DNA of 64,000 bases from Pycnopodia helianthoides (Eukaryota > Echinodermata > Asteroidea > Forcipulatida > Asteriidae). The DNA is taken from assembly GCA_032158295.1 (NCBI GenBank), contig CM063262.1, positions 4,993,394 through 5,057,393 of the forward strand, written 5' to 3'. Positions 1 to 12,355 of this stretch are shown in pieces. The position numbers and the translations under genes are program-made. Each line of letters starts with the position of its first letter. Positions within the stretch are counted from its first letter, which is position 1. Under the pieces are notes generated by a model. The model was not told the DNA's origin. It ran no database searches and saw only the letters and a list, made by a program, of their open reading frames with translations.

Positions 1-1567
1 TTTTCTCCTGACTCTTACAGCAGATTGAGTCCATATTTTCACAGGCTTGCTGTTTCATGTTACATGATCAAACAAAACATGAGCACTGTCTGCGGCTGTA
101 ATTATTGTCAACCTACATGTATATTGTCAATCCTGAATAAAACCTTCAAACGGCGCAGGGCTTTAAGTTTTTGCTTCTTTCAACCCATAATGTTTTGGTG
201 CGGAATTCCCTTAAAAGGTGTTTATTATTTGATCTGATAGACTCGCTGCAGAAATGATAGTCGAGGTCCTTCTGAGAGGTATGTACAGTGTGGTAAAGTG
301 CCTTTCGATGAGCGATAGACATACATGTACACAGGTAATGTGCACACCAGCATGCTCCAATGTATACAGTGTTCACGTCAGATATTCACAGTCTTCCCCA
401 AAAGGTAACACTGCTCAAACTGCCTCAAGCGCAGGAATGCAACTTCTCCGTTTTCCCAGCCCAAACATTTCTCCCGCCAACATCCACCCCGGGCAGCGCA
501 GAAATATGTTTTTCATGGGCACTGATACCCCCTGGTGGCTCGCGAAAAGAAATCCCTCGATGATTGACGGCTGATGGCAATTGGTCGTCATATCTCTCTG
601 GTATGTTCGGCAAACTCACTCTCTACAAAAGCATCTGGAACTTTAGGGACATCAAAGCGACAGTGTACACTGTAAAAGCCGATCTTAAAAACGAACTGTT
701 CTTCCTCATGTCTGACATACATGAGCCCCGATGGCGACTTTAGTCGACCAAGATAAAACACACATTTAAGCACTCAAGCCGAGCACAAAGGCCATTTGTT
801 TATAAAGCACTTAGATTTGTCCATGTTCACCCTCTAATACCCAAGCTTACAATGGCTGGAAAGAGAAAAGATCCACCTTTGCAATGATGGTAAAATAAAA
901 TACGGTTGCTGTTAAATGCAATACCTTCAAATTGGAGTGGAAAGATCCAAACTGCCATAACACTTTACGGAGCCCGTATGGTTGTGTACAAAAAAGAAGA
1001 GCCAAACTACATGTACATGTATTTTTGGTAATGTACAGTACGCTCCTTGAGCTTGTGCTTTTTTAACTGATTACTCAACCTATTATAAGCTTTGCTTCTT
1101 AGTGAGCTACCCTGCAGTATCCCCAAAGTGTAAATTTATATCAACCTGGCTTAAGTGTATTATTAATGAAACATTATTATTAATGAAACATTATTATTGG
1201 CTGTATAAGATTTGATACTGTGGAAACAAAATAAACCTTGAAAACCTTAAAAACTGGTCCTGCTGGCCAGTCACTACAAAAGTAAAGTGCAAACCTGTTC
1301 ATGTGGCGATCAAAGCTAAACAAGCCGCAGCCACAGTCTGCCACTTCAGACAAGGCCTAAAGCCCGGTTCATACAATGTGTACTTTACACATAATGCGAA
1401 AGCAAAGCGAATTTCCCCGCATCACAATCGGAAAACACTGTTTGCGCCACGTAATTCGCTTTGCATTCGCTTTTTGCTTGAAGTATATGAACTGGGCTCA
1501 AGGCATTGTGTACACACTGCACTAGTACCTACTGAACTCGTCAACAAACCAAACCATTTGATGCATG

Positions 1568-1704
1568 CCTCGAGTTTCGTTTTCAAAAGGGCACGGCAAT
1601 TTCCCCAAAATGAAGGGCACCCAATGAGGAAAGTTTGAATTTGTATTGAAGGTTTTTAAGGGCACCCACAGCAATTGCTGTGGTGCCGTGGCGAAACTCG
1701 AGGC
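1568..1704. repeat. Inverted repeat, diverged R6-like
   Basis: Ends CCTCGAGTTTCG and CGAAACTCGAGG face each other around an R6-like core (AAGGGCAC). Confidence 0.55.
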
Positions 1705-2176
1705 CTGGATATGTACATGTAGGCTCAATAAATTTGTGCAAGTCAGGTTTATTATGACAAATCAGTGACATTTAAAGTGTTTATTTTTGTTCCCCACTTC
1801 TTGGAGGGAAGTTGATTTATTTTGCTCTAGTTTCAGATCTCTTATGAAGGGATATCGTCCACTCAAAACAAATCTCTGTAATGTGTCAATTTTTATGGGA
1901 CAAATACAAAAATGGTGACTCTGATATAATTGCGATGCATTGTAAACTGTACAGAAAAAGCTTGCAAGTTCAAGTAAAAAATAATCACAAGGCTGCAAGT
2001 AATTTCAAATCCCTTCGAGCGAGTAGGAAACGGGAACACGCGAGTAAACTGCGGGTACGGGAACACCTGATGCCCCGCGGGGATTTTGCGAGGGCGCAAC
2101 GGGGTCCTCGTGTGCGGTGGTGACATACACGCTGTACATTGTACCTTTATCTTTTCTAAGCAATATGGTCTTTATC

Positions 2177-2516
2177 AGGGCTCGAAATTTACACTGGATT
2201 TGTAGGCCAGTAAACTCATGACCGGACAAGTCTGGTGGACCTGTGTTTATCAATTGAATAATAATACCTCACTGTGTAATATCTTGAACTAAAACAAATT
2301 ATGTTCAAAATCAAATGTTGATTTTAAGTCTGATAAATATCTGTCAGTAAGACAAATGAGATTAGTATCTTCGTAGTGCTAATTAAAATAATTTTTGATG
2401 GAGGCCTTTTCATTTTAAACTGTGCAGAGTGGTTTTTTTTTCTTCTCATTTTGATTCAGGTCTTGTATATTAAATTCAGGCCCAGTAAACTTTTTTTTCT
2501 ACAAGCCCTGCAGTCT
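2177..2516 (+). repeat. R7 copy
   Basis: Starts AGGGCTCGAAATTTACACT and ends ACAAGCCCTG; same order of blocks recurs at 3947, 7349, 35022 and (reverse) 47463. Confidence 0.7.
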
Positions 2517-2664
2517 TGTGGAATTGTGCAGTACAAGAGGTCTGCCTCTGCATTGACTGCACTGTCTACATGATGTATTGATGTAGCCAACTGGAACAAT
2601 CACATCCTTAAAGCAATTTTAGGACATGACCTCGACAAGCTTGATGCACAAATTGTGACCTCGC

Positions 2665-2815
2665 AGGCCTGGAATTTCAACTTCGAGAGGGCAAGGCCAT
2701 TTGTATTTTGAAATAAAGGGCACGTCCATTGGAAAATCTTAAAGTCTATGGGAAACATTTGAAGGGGCACCAAGGCCATGACCTATGTGGCCTGTGTGTA
2801 ATTCCAGGCCTGGCC
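2665..2815 (+). mobile_element. R6 MITE copy
   Basis: Bounded by AGGCCTGGAATTTCA and AATTCCAGGCCTGG, about 150 bp; family seen nine or so times in the window. Confidence 0.7.
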
Positions 2816-3190
2816 TTGTTTCACAAACTATATGACCTTGTTTCACTGACCCCCACACACTCAACTTGACAGGAAATCCCTTGGGTTTGTATAAGCTTGG
2901 ACAGCCAGCCAACTGAAACAACCACAACCTTTACATTAATTGCTCTGAAAGCATTTCTAGGACATGACCTTGACATACTTAAAGCTTAAGTTACGACCTT
3001 GTTTCACAAACTATGACCTTGTTTCACTGACCCCCACACACTGAACTTGCCAGGAAATCCCTTAGGCCCGTCTCAGCTTGGACTGCCAGCCAACTGAAAC
3101 AACCACAACCTTTATCACATTATGCTCTGAAAGCATTTTCAGAACATGACCTTGAAGCACGATGGGTCATGACTCTGTTTCACTGACCCC
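2815..3190 (+). repeat. Imperfect tandem duplication, about 190 bp unit
   Basis: Blocks GACCTTGTTTCACTGACCCC and GCCAACTGAAACAACCACAA recur in the same order roughly 190 bases apart. Confidence 0.65.
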
Positions 3191-3946
3191 AAAAACTTCA
3201 CCCAGGAAATATCTAGGGCTTGTCCAAGCATGGCGGTAGTCTTCCACCATGGTCCAAGCTTGGGCGGCACTGAATTTGGGAGGCAGATTAATGGCTAGCC
3301 CATGAACAATCATAATCTACATGATCACCCCCTATGTATACTTTTTACATGTAAGTGCATGCCAAGGTATTCACGAGATACAATGTATGACCTTTATGGT
3401 CTAATCTTATGTGTGACAACTGAATTTCCTTTATCCAGCATGCTAAGCTAAACTTACCAAGAAATCCCTGGCATGTACGTACTATGTCCTTCAGCCTTTA
3501 GGCCAAATAAAAAAACAAACATGTTTAGCATCCCCATCCGCTTCCTTTTGAGAGGTAGCCTCTTTTTTTTTCGTCTTCTTTTTTTTAAGGATACAATTTA
3601 ACGATCTCTGTCGAAAAAAAATTATTTAAAATAATTAAGATTGTATTTTTTTACTTGAGCACACTGAAAACACACACAGAAAATAGCTGGCAACCATCTT
3701 GAAAAATAGCCCGGCCGGTTGTCTTGAAAAATGTGTCGGGCGGCCATTAAAAAAAAAAGTCCCCCTCCTTCCTTTTTTCAAAAAGGCAGGGAGCTAAGCA
3801 TGTTTTGTTTTTAATTTTTCAGTAGTGCATTCAATTAAATCATGAGGTACAGACCTACAAAGTCTACCAGCACTCAGCCAATTCATTCAATGACAATCAC
3901 TGGGTCGCGACCTTATTTCACTGACCTCACACGTACCAGGGTTCAA

Positions 3947-4610
3947 ATTTTACACTGGACTGCAGGCCCCCCAAGGCCAGTGATATTAGCTTGAGGGGCC
4001 AGTACTCTGGCCAGTTAACTCAGGACCGGAAAGTCCATCTGTCCTATGTGTTTGTCAATTGATTTAAACATAGAGCAAGGATTTCAATAATACCTCTCTG
4101 TGTAGTAAAAGAATGATGGTCAAATGTTGACTTTGTCGAGTCTGGTAAAATATCTTTCATTTCTGTCGAGTATCAAGGTACAATGTAAACTCAACCATGC
4201 AGAATTAAGATAAATCGTCTCTCGTCTCAGTGTTAGTTCAAATAAACAGTTTACATGCAAAACTTTGTAGAGAGTTTTTTTCTCTTTTTAGATTCTGGGC
4301 CCAATGTCATGGCTCTGCTTACCGCCAAATTCTGCGCTTGCGATCACCCTTCCCTCACTTAATGTACAACGCAAGCACCGAATTACTGTGCTAGGCTGTG
4401 TAAGCGAAGAATGCTTAATAGAATGGAGTAAGCACGCGCATCAATAAGCAAAAATTCCAAAAACCTGAGACGCGGAATAATTCCCTGCTTCCATAAGTGA
4501 CAAGTCTTTGCTTGTGGTATTAAAGCAGATCCATAAAATTGGGCCCGGTAAAAATTTTGAGGTACAAGCCCTGGAAATCCTGATGTGGAATTTTACCCCA
4601 AACTCAAGCC
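3947..4610 (+). repeat. R7 copy with nested R1-type element
   Basis: R7 blocks flank an insert at about 4297-4547 that begins GGGCCCAATGTCATGGCTCT and ends ATAAAATTGGGCCC, a relative of R1. Confidence 0.6.
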
Positions 4611-5227
4611 CTGCACACTAAACTGAAAAAAACCTGCGGGTCTGCCATTCTGCCTCAGCTTTGAACATGTTGAATGCACCTTTTTATACACTAAAGGAAG
4701 TGCACATGTACAGAGACCACAGATGTACATGTAGACTAAAAGCTGAAACAATAATATGGTTTACTTTTTAAACGATCACTTGAGCCTTTGAGGGTATGAC
4801 CTTGATGCACAAATGGGCTACGACCTACAATTGTACTTGTATGATAGTGTACAGTATTTCACCGAATCGTGAAGGAAGTAACATTGAACATCTAATACAT
4901 GTAGAGGAAGGAACGGATGACTTAACTTACCAGGAAATCCCTGGGGCCTGCCTCAGCTTTGATTGCACTGAATTTTGGAGGCAGACTACCGGCCTTCAGT
5001 CGGTCAAAGGTCACCTGCACAGAACTCTGGGGGATGAAGTTAGACAATTCTTGTTAAGAATCAGGCAAACGAACAAAAAATTTTTAACAATTGTTACAGT
5101 CACGGTATTAAAATTGTTAGCTGCTGGCAAAGGAGTAAATTGCAATAAAAATGATTTAAATTTAAAAACAGGTTTGCAAGATAAAAATGGTGCCATTTCA
5201 CAGTTAAGTTTTACTACTGAGTGAGGC

Positions 5228-5392
5228 CTGGGCCTAATTTTATAGAGTTGCTTAAGCTGACATCTTTGCTTACAAATTTTGTGCTTAGCAAAAATTAGCA
5301 GGATGCCAGCCAGAAATAGTGCATGTGACATGGTATTTTGGCTGGTAACCTTATTCTGGTAAGCATAATTTGGTTGAGCTGAACAGCTCCTT
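5228..5392 (+). mobile_element. R1 MITE copy, one end lost
   Basis: Contains GGGCCTAATTTTATAGAG and the core CTGGTAACCTTATTCTGGTA shared with other R1 copies. Confidence 0.65.
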
Positions 5393-5413
5393 TTTGTGCT
5401 ATGAAAGGCTGGC

Positions 5414-5580
5414 AGGCCTGAAATTTCATCTTGGAGAGGCAAGGTCATTTTCATTTTGAAAAGGGCACTTCCACAAGAAAATCTTAAAGTCTATGGCAAA
5501 GTTTTGAAGGGGCACCAAGGCCAAGACCAGGGCAACAGAGGCCATGGCCTCCGCGGCCTTCATGTAATTCCAGGCCTGGG
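5414..5580 (+). mobile_element. R6 MITE copy
   Basis: CAGGCCTGAAATTTCATC to AATTCCAGGCCTGGG. Confidence 0.7.
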
Positions 5581-5669
5581 CTGGTCCTGTAACGTACACG
5601 TGTACTTCATCAGAGGCAATGAAGGAAATAGCTCCATCCATATGGCCCCTAGATATTGTGTTGCCTGGT

Positions 5670-5970
5670 GGTGCCCTTTGAGTATAATGAAGGCAATAGC
5701 CTCCATGCCCCTAGGCTACTGGTGCCTTGATGCCCTTTGAGTATAATGAAGGCAATAGCCCCATGCCCCTAGGCTATGGTGCCTTGGTGCCCTTTGAGTA
5801 TAATGAAGGCAATAGCCTCCATGCCCCTGGCTACTGGGCCTTGGTGCCCTTTGAGTATAATGAAGGCAATAGCCTCCATGCCCCTAGGCTATTGGTGCCT
5901 TGGTGCCCTTTGAGTATAATGAAGGCATTAGCCTCATGCCCCTGGCTACTGTGCCTTGGTGCCCTTTGAA
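5670..5970 (+). repeat. Tandem repeat, about 58 bp x 5
   Basis: The block GTGCCCTTTGAGTATAATGA repeats at roughly 58-base spacing (5673, 5731, 5789, 5847, 5906). The unit resembles the internal part of R6, so it may have grown from that element. Confidence 0.85.
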
Positions 5971-6370
5971 TATATTAGATAGAATTCCCTCATAAGACAG
6001 GTGCCCTTTAAAGGAGAAATGCACTCCATTACACATATTACATTTGCTTCAGAGTACCGACTATAATCAATGGGAAGTGGAGCCAATTGAACCATGATTG
6101 AACCACCACAGTCTAATAATTCTCCACTATCAAGATTTACATTCAACACAAACAGGTAACAGTACATGATGTATGTATTGCATGATGTTACTCCACATTT
6201 CATTGGTGAAAAGACTCAACCTTTTCATATTAAATTTTTTAATTTGACAAAAATTACTACAATTAAGAAGTTTGGGTCTTGGTTGTCAAGGTGAACTGTT
6301 TAGGTAACTGAAATATTGAGTTCCTGTTAAGATTTTCTTGCAAACGGAGCACTGAGGCGACTAAGGTCTT

Positions 6371-6513
6371 CAGGCATGCAACTGTAACTTCACCAAAAAA
6401 AGAGGAAAGTACATAATTTCAATGATTTTGTACAGTATTTTTCGATTTTGAATGGTTATACTGAGAATAAAAAAAGAGGAAATCAGCTGATCCGAGGAAA
6501 AGTTGCATGCCTG
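6371..6513. mobile_element. R5 MITE, 143 bp, with 6-bp target duplication
   Basis: Perfect 13-bp ends CAGGCATGCAACT / AGTTGCATGCCTG; flanked on both sides by GGTCTT. Confidence 0.88.
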
Positions 6514-6535
6514 GGTCTTGTACTGTACAGTACCA

Positions 6536-6708
6536 GGCCTGGAATTTCATCATTGAGAGGGCCAGGCCATTTTCATTTTTTCTAGGGGCACTTTCAATGA
6601 AAAATCTGAAAGTCTTGGGAAACTTCTGAAGGGGCACCAAGGCCAGGACCCGGGGCATTAGATAGAGGCCATGATGGCCTCTGTGACCTCCATGTAATTC
6701 AAGGCCTG
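6536..6708 (+). mobile_element. R6 MITE copy
   Basis: CCAGGCCTGGAATTTCATC to AATTCAAGGCCTG. Confidence 0.7.
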
Positions 6709-7810
6709 AAGAACACCAGGCTTTCGCGTCGTCATAAACTAGGGTACAGTGTTTTTTGGAAGAACAGATCTAACCCCATCATGTAGTTTTCCAACAAATA
6801 CACAGTCGTCAACATGGAAACAACTAACGTGTGAAATTGAAGTTCGGACAACCAGTGATTGAGGGTTATTTTAAAGCTACACTTCCTTGACTTTGACAGA
6901 AGGCCTCAATGTAATTCAGATCGGAAATATTTCTCTGGAGGATAGGTTGAGCTTTCAGATTGAATTAAAGAAACAAATCATGTTTTTTCCCCTCAATAAT
7001 TACCAACTGATCCAGATGGTGTTTTTTAAGGCCTGCTACTTAAACATTTCCTGTCCCTTTTTTCCTGAATAACAGCTTTTAAAGCAACTATAGTATTTAA
7101 GGAAACAACCTTTTTAAACAACCAGTATTAGTGAGCACAGTGGCAAATATCAATCAAGCTGAAATAAGCACACTTGCTCAAGTAGCATAGACAAAAATCA
7201 GGTTACCAGCCAAACTTTTCTGAGGTGTATACTACTTGTGACTGGTACCCTGCTAAGTTTTGCTTAGCAAGTTAGATTAGTAAGGAAACTGTTCTACTTT
7301 CAAAACAGCTTGAACATGAAACTGGGCCCAGGTGAATGATACATGTCAGGGCTCAAAATTAACACTGGACCACAGGCCCAAAAGGCCAGTGATTTTAGCC
7401 TTAGCCCAATAAACTCTTGCACAAGCTAGTATTATACTGTACATGTATTTAGCTTGTGCAAGAGTTTATTGGGCTAAGGCTAAAATCACTAGCGTATAGG
7501 GCCGATACGCGCACATTTGGGACAATACGCAAAAGCAAACCAACAAAAATAATTGCACAGTAGGGCTTTTAAAACCAAGATAAACTTGAAGTAGAAAACA
7601 CTCCCCAGACCTCAGTTCAATTACAGCGTCCCTGGGGAGAACCCTGAAACTCACTACTGGACAAGTCTGGCAGGTCTTGTGTTTTTCAAATAACAGTTAA
7701 TACTTCACTGTGAACAGTAATATAACAAGAAAATTATGTTCAAATGTTGACTTTGGGTATAAGAAATATATTTCAATTGCGTTGAGTATCGAGCATATTT
7801 TAATTAATAC

Positions 7811-8023
7811 CAGGGCCCAATTTCATAGAGCTGCTTACAGTTGTATAAGTACAAAGCAGAAAATATTGCTTAACAGTTGTCTGCTAAGCAGAAATGAGCA
7901 GGACACCAGTCACAAATTGTACAGTATGTGATAGGTAGTTTGGCTGGTAACCTTATTCTGGTAAGCATGATTTTGTTTTGCTTAGCTACTTTCTGAGCTT
8001 AAGCAGCTCTATGAAATTGGGAC
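7811..8023. mobile_element. R1 MITE copy
   Basis: Inverted ends CAGGGCCCAATTTCATAGAG and CTCTATGAAATTGGG. Confidence 0.82.
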
Positions 8024-8109
8024 ATGAAGACAAATGAGATATTCATGTAGAGGATGTAGTACTTGTTCAGACATAAAACAGTTTCACATTGTACATACTG
8101 TACATGTAT

Positions 8110-8252
8110 CAGGCATGCAACTGTAACTTCACCAAAAAAGAGGAAATCACAACATTTCAATTACTTTGTACAGTATTTTTCAATTTTGAATGGTAAAACT
8201 GAGAATAAAAAAAAGAGGAAATCAGCTGATCCGAGGAAAAGTTGCATGCCTG
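8110..8252. mobile_element. R5 MITE, 143 bp, with 6-bp target duplication
   Basis: Same 13-bp ends and same length as the copy at 6371; flanked by ATGTAT on both sides. Confidence 0.88.
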
Positions 8253-8811
8253 ATGTATACAGTTTTGTACATAATTTATGTGTAAAACGTTCTTGCCCAT
8301 TAGATTCTGGTCAATTAATTGTAAAATTAAATTTTGGTCCAGTAAAAATTTTTAAGCAAGAAGCCCTGCCGCCTTGTCACTGCTTGTTGTAGATCAAACT
8401 TCGAAACCCAGCATACTTAGTACAGTCTCCCCCACAGCCCGGATTATCCAGGGCTAGTAATAATATCATGACAATTGGACTGACTATGAAATGTGACAAT
8501 AGAGCTGCTCATTTGCATGATGGGAAGCTAATCAATTTTCCCTCCTCAGTCAGTCAATGGGATTGACACAGAAACCATTCGTCACTTGAAATGACTCGTG
8601 AATGGACAATGTAACAGATGGAATGTGGACACACCATGCATTGTTTACAGGGCGTAAAAGCTTTTTTTTCTCCACAGATTAGTATTAGCTCTAATGGGTG
8701 TGCGCAACTGGTAATTATGACTAAAATATTTTGACAAATAATCATCAATGCTTAACGTGCCTAACAATAACATAATGGGTTTTTTTTTTTTTGTACATTG
8801 CAGCGTTCTCC

Positions 8812-9012
8812 CAATGGTCCGCTGGCCAAATGCCAGTTTTAAAATCACCTGAGGGAACAGTCAAAATTCACTCCAAGTGGTCTTGCTGGCTAGCTCAGTG
8901 TTGAAAAGCATCCCACTCAATGTAAAGTACACACTGGTGGACTGCAGTGAAATGACAAGCTAAACGGATTCTGCTGCTAGTCAATGAATAAGATAAGGGC
9001 AAGCCCTGCATT
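8812..9012 (+). repeat. R11 copy
   Basis: Shares GGTCCGCTGGCCAAATGCC and the ACTCCAAGTGGTC block with 17370 and 25425. Confidence 0.6.
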
Positions 9013-9090
9013 GTACACAATTGCGACAAAACAAATGCAAAATAAATACAAGCATAGTTCCCTTACCCTCCCTGCTACTAAAGGTCTAAT

Positions 9091-9184
9091 TTAAAGGGGC
9101 ACTGTCGCCGTGATAACAGCGAGTCTGTGGCCAGACATTAAATCTGAACTCTTACCCAGTTACTGTACCAATGCACGCGATAAT
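9091..9184 (+). repeat. R10 MITE, half copy
   Basis: TTAAAGGGGCACTGTCG end followed by GTCTGTGGCCAGACATTAAA; the other end is missing (full copy at 58353). Confidence 0.6.
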
Positions 9185-9824
9185 AATAATAACAGCCTTT
9201 ACAGCTACAGTCTCAAATCCTTCTATCCAACTGGCATTGAATACCAAAGTGAAGGATTCAGATTCAGAAGGACTGGGGCCAGTAGGACCAAACAACGACA
9301 AGTGTTTATCACAAGGTCAGGCATTCAAATCTTAGATATCTACATATAATATGTGTAGGCTATGTGTGTACCCATACAGTCCCAACAACTTGATGTGGAA
9401 TGACAGAGCATGGACAGAGTGTACAGGTTCATGTAGGTGAAGAGAAAATGGAAAGATTAGGGCTTTACTCCTATTCCTAGTCAAACTGCCTAGTCAGTGA
9501 TACACTCCCTGTGGCAGATCACCCATTCAATAGAAAGCTTTGAAGCCTATCAGGGGGATGTTTTGAAAGGGCACAGAGGCCAAGAGCAGCAACATGGAGG
9601 CCCTACACAAATATCATGTACACATGTCGTAGGCCTACATGTACACTGTGTAGTCTGACTCCATGTTCACCATGTAATTCCACCTAGTATGTACTTCGTA
9701 CAGTACAGTCTTGCTACCCTGATGATATGGACAACTGCGCCCCATAGCTCAAGAACATGTCCCATTGAGGGCGGGACAAGTGTAGCCGCTTGACACAAAG
9801 AAGAAGGCAGTCCACTGTACACGC

Positions 9825-9976
9825 CTGATACTTCATCCTTGTAAGGGCAAGGCAGTTTTTCCTCTAGATAGAGGGCACCTCAATAATGAGGAAAATCTCA
9901 ATTTCTACTGTGATTCAAGGGGCACAAAGGCAATGATCAGGGGCATCGGGCAATTGCCTCTGTGAAGTATCAGGCC
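9825..9976 (+). mobile_element. R6 MITE copy, diverged
   Basis: GCCTGATACTTCATCCTTG to GAAGTATCAGGCC inverted ends with the AAGGGCAAGGCA core. Confidence 0.6.
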
Positions 9977-10104
9977 TTCAGTTTAGTAGCCTTGATTTCA
10001 AGGCTGTACAAAAGCTTGCTTACTAAACATAACCACAGCCGCCAGAAAACAATTCAACCCCAGCTGCCCGACAGACTTGAAAATAGCACACCATGCTGTC
10101 ACAC

Positions 10105-10443
10105 GAGTAGCCTTTTGTCAAGGCCTTCGTGTCTTGGAGCTGCGATACCAAGCGACTGAAATGGGAGACCACGCACGCGAGTGGCGCAGCCACGAGGGCC
10201 TTTTCCAACTTGTTTGCGGTTTCTTATGTGTTTCTTTATAATCTCGACTTTTGCTACCCGAAACGGTAGCAAAAGTCCAAACCAATGCATAACGCACGTT
10301 TCATACTTCATTTTGTAATAATTCATTACAAAAAACCGCAAACAAGTTGGAAAAGGTCGGCTCGCGCGCGTGGTCTCTCATTCCAGTCGCTCCACTGTTT
10401 ACAAAGCTGTCCAAGCCACGATGGCCTTGACAAAAGGCTATCA
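10105..10443. repeat. Large fold-back, about 340 bp
   Basis: Arms share TAGCCTTTTGTCAAGGCC and CCAACTTGTTTGCGGTTT in opposite orientation, around a small perfect hairpin at 10250-10277 (CTTTTGCTACCCGAAACGG). Confidence 0.8.
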
Positions 10444-10807
10444 CACAAGCTGCATGTAGCTCTGCTAGCCCCCCCCCCCCGACCTGGCCACATACACACT
10501 GTACCACTTGCACACACACACAGCTTCCTTCCAAAGTCCCAGCACATGAGCCCGAAGGAGTTGCATCGCATTCAGGCAGCTTGGATTATGTTTTACACAT
10601 GTCCCATCTCCTTTAAAATAAAATCTCTGTAGTAGACAATTTCATGCACAGGACCAGTATAAATTGTGTCTCGGAAACTAAAAACGAACAGCAATAATTT
10701 TGCTGGTGGACTTGTTTTTAATGCTATTTACTTTTTGCTGACATTCACAGCAACTAGCCTAAATTAGAGATTTGGGTACGGATTACATGTAAAACTGCAC
10801 GTACACA

Positions 10808-10947
10808 GGTCATGGAGGCCATGGGCCTCTGTTGCCCTAGTCTTGGCATTGGTGCGCCTTCTAAAAATTTCAGTTTTTTTCAATGGAACTGCCAATTTGC
10901 AAAATTAAAATAGACTTGCCCTCTCAAAGATGAAATTTCAGGCTTGG
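10808..10947 (-). mobile_element. R6 MITE copy
   Basis: Reverse-oriented core GCCTCTGTTGCCCTAGTCTT and end TGAAATTTCAGGC. Confidence 0.6.
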
Positions 10948-11065
10948 ATATTTCAGCTTGTGGAAACAACACAGTACAACTAATAAGTACATAACTTGTA
11001 GCTGGTGAGAAAAAGATCGAGGTGTAATGAATTATCCTTGGATTTTGAGTTTTCAATATACTGTA

Positions 11066-11241
11066 GCAGGCCTGGAATTTCATCTTTGAGAGGGCAAGGC
11101 CATTTTCTTTTTGCAAAGGGCACTTCTATTGGAAAATCTTAAAGTCTACATGGGAAACCTTTGAAGGAGCACCAAGGCCAAGAGCAGGGGCAATGGAGGC
11201 CATGGCCTCCTTGTAATGCCTCCTTGTAATTCCAGGCCTGC
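11066..11241 (+). mobile_element. R6 MITE copy
   Basis: GCAGGCCTGGAATTTCATC to AATTCCAGGCCTGC; one of the best-preserved copies. Confidence 0.72.
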
Positions 11242-11890
11242 TGTAGGAACTGCACCATTAGGCCTCCATAACGTGAACTACAAACAGCCAAGACAAAGAC
11301 AAAAGGCCGTGACAATTTTCAAGATGGTTGCCAGCTTTTTTCGGTGTTTTTTTTCGGTGTGCTCAAGTAAAAAAATACGATGTTGTGTATTTTAGAATTG
11401 ATTTTTTTCGTCAGAAAAGGAGGTGGCCTCTAAAATAAAAAGGAAGCGGGCGGGGACGCTAAACATGTTTGTTTTTTTAATTCGGCATAATGTTGCATAA
11501 CATTTTGACTGAACGTGTTTTGTGCACACTGAATGCCAATTTAGTACTTGGCAAATGATGTTTTTGAGTAACAAGTTTGCATATAGCATTTTGCTAGGCT
11601 TAATAAATACAGGGGAATCGTTCACTGAATGTAAATTCCACAACTATCATATCAACTTTAAAGTTTGATGAAAAATGTTAGCTTCAAGTTGAAACCTTTC
11701 ACGAACCTAGCATGCCTAGTGACTACTTAATTAAGTTGAATTCATAATTGTCATAATATTTAGTATAACCTGATGAGTGGTGACACTGAGTGCCAGTCAT
11801 GCCAGTACTGTAGTGATGATAGTGATACTGATAGTGATAGCAACATATTTGATTGTCAATGATGCATCTATGTTGTCAAACAATACCTAC

Positions 11891-12355
11891 CCCTCGTTTT
11901 CTTGTCTGTTCGTTTAGTGCTTTTAACCAAGCTGTTAATAACTGTCCTGGTGCTTGGGATTGGTGCATATACATCCATGCGACCAGCGAGTTAACCCACC
12001 GGCACGTCTCCACACCAGCAGCGTCCCCGGCGCTGCCCGGCGTCTGCCCCGACGACGCCTCGCTCCAGCTACCCCCCTTCCCCGGACTTCCCCGTACTGA
12101 CCCATCTGCGGCATCCCTGCCCCGGACAGCGACTCCCTGGCCCTTGGTTCTCCGGCCCGGGTCGAGCCAAGACACTGTAACGACCACCACAGCAGCAAGA
12201 ACGACCCATCCGATCAGGAAAATGTCCAAAATGTCAATTTCTCCGGCCCGCAGTGCCGCCAGAAAGTACGCTGTCATACCGGCCATTTTATTCAGCCATT
12301 CACTGCATTGTGACAGCACTTGCCTCGCTATGTCGTTGTCTGCGCTCGTTGACAT
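11891..12355 (-). CDS. C2CD2L: C2CD2L/TMEM24-like protein, first coding exon (partial gene)
   Basis: C2CD2L (TMEM24) and its paralogue C2CD2 are ER-anchored proteins with an SMP lipid-transfer domain and a C2 domain; they act at ER-plasma membrane contacts and move phosphatidylinositol. This exon encodes 155 residues from the ATG at 12355. A short N-terminal region is followed by one hydrophobic membrane segment (about residues 44-64, FLIGWVVLAAVVVVTVSWL), then a Gly/Ser/Arg-rich linker (65-115). It ends with WVNSLVAW and AWLKALNEQ, which match the start of the family's SMP region, where human C2CD2L has AWVRALNEQ. The frame is open upstream to a GTG at 12400, but the ATG at 12355 is the first proper start. 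The exon ends in phase 0 at a GTAGGT donor. The exon is GC- and CpG-rich compared with its surroundings. Later exons were not found and may lie left of the window. Identity is inferred from anchor-plus-SMP layout and from adjacency to DPAGT1; C2CD2 itself is the alternative. Confidence 0.72.

Larger units (their letters stand above)
7349..8370 (+). repeat. R7 copy carrying nested R1 and R5 elements
   Basis: Starts AGGGCTCAAAATTAACACTG, ends AAGCCCTG, and is interrupted by R1 (7811-8023) and R5 (8110-8252). Confidence 0.65.
1..11890. other. Repeat-rich stretch with no recognised exon
   Basis: Probably intron (or beyond) of the minus-strand C2CD2L-like gene, whose next exons should lie in this direction. 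Most of what can be recognised belongs to families R1, R5, R6, R7, R10 and R11. No stretch here could be supported as coding. Confidence 0.5.

Noticed and set aside
425..773. Two overlapping minus-strand ORFs (FVFKIGFYSVHCRFDVPKV and FREPPGGISAHEK segments)
   Set aside because: Some protein-like look, but they lie in different frames, with no convincing splice sites and no family I know. Could be a gene relic.
4796..5224. 142-codon plus-strand ORF
   Set aside because: Covers repeat text and an AT-rich tract, no motif, no splice context; probably chance.
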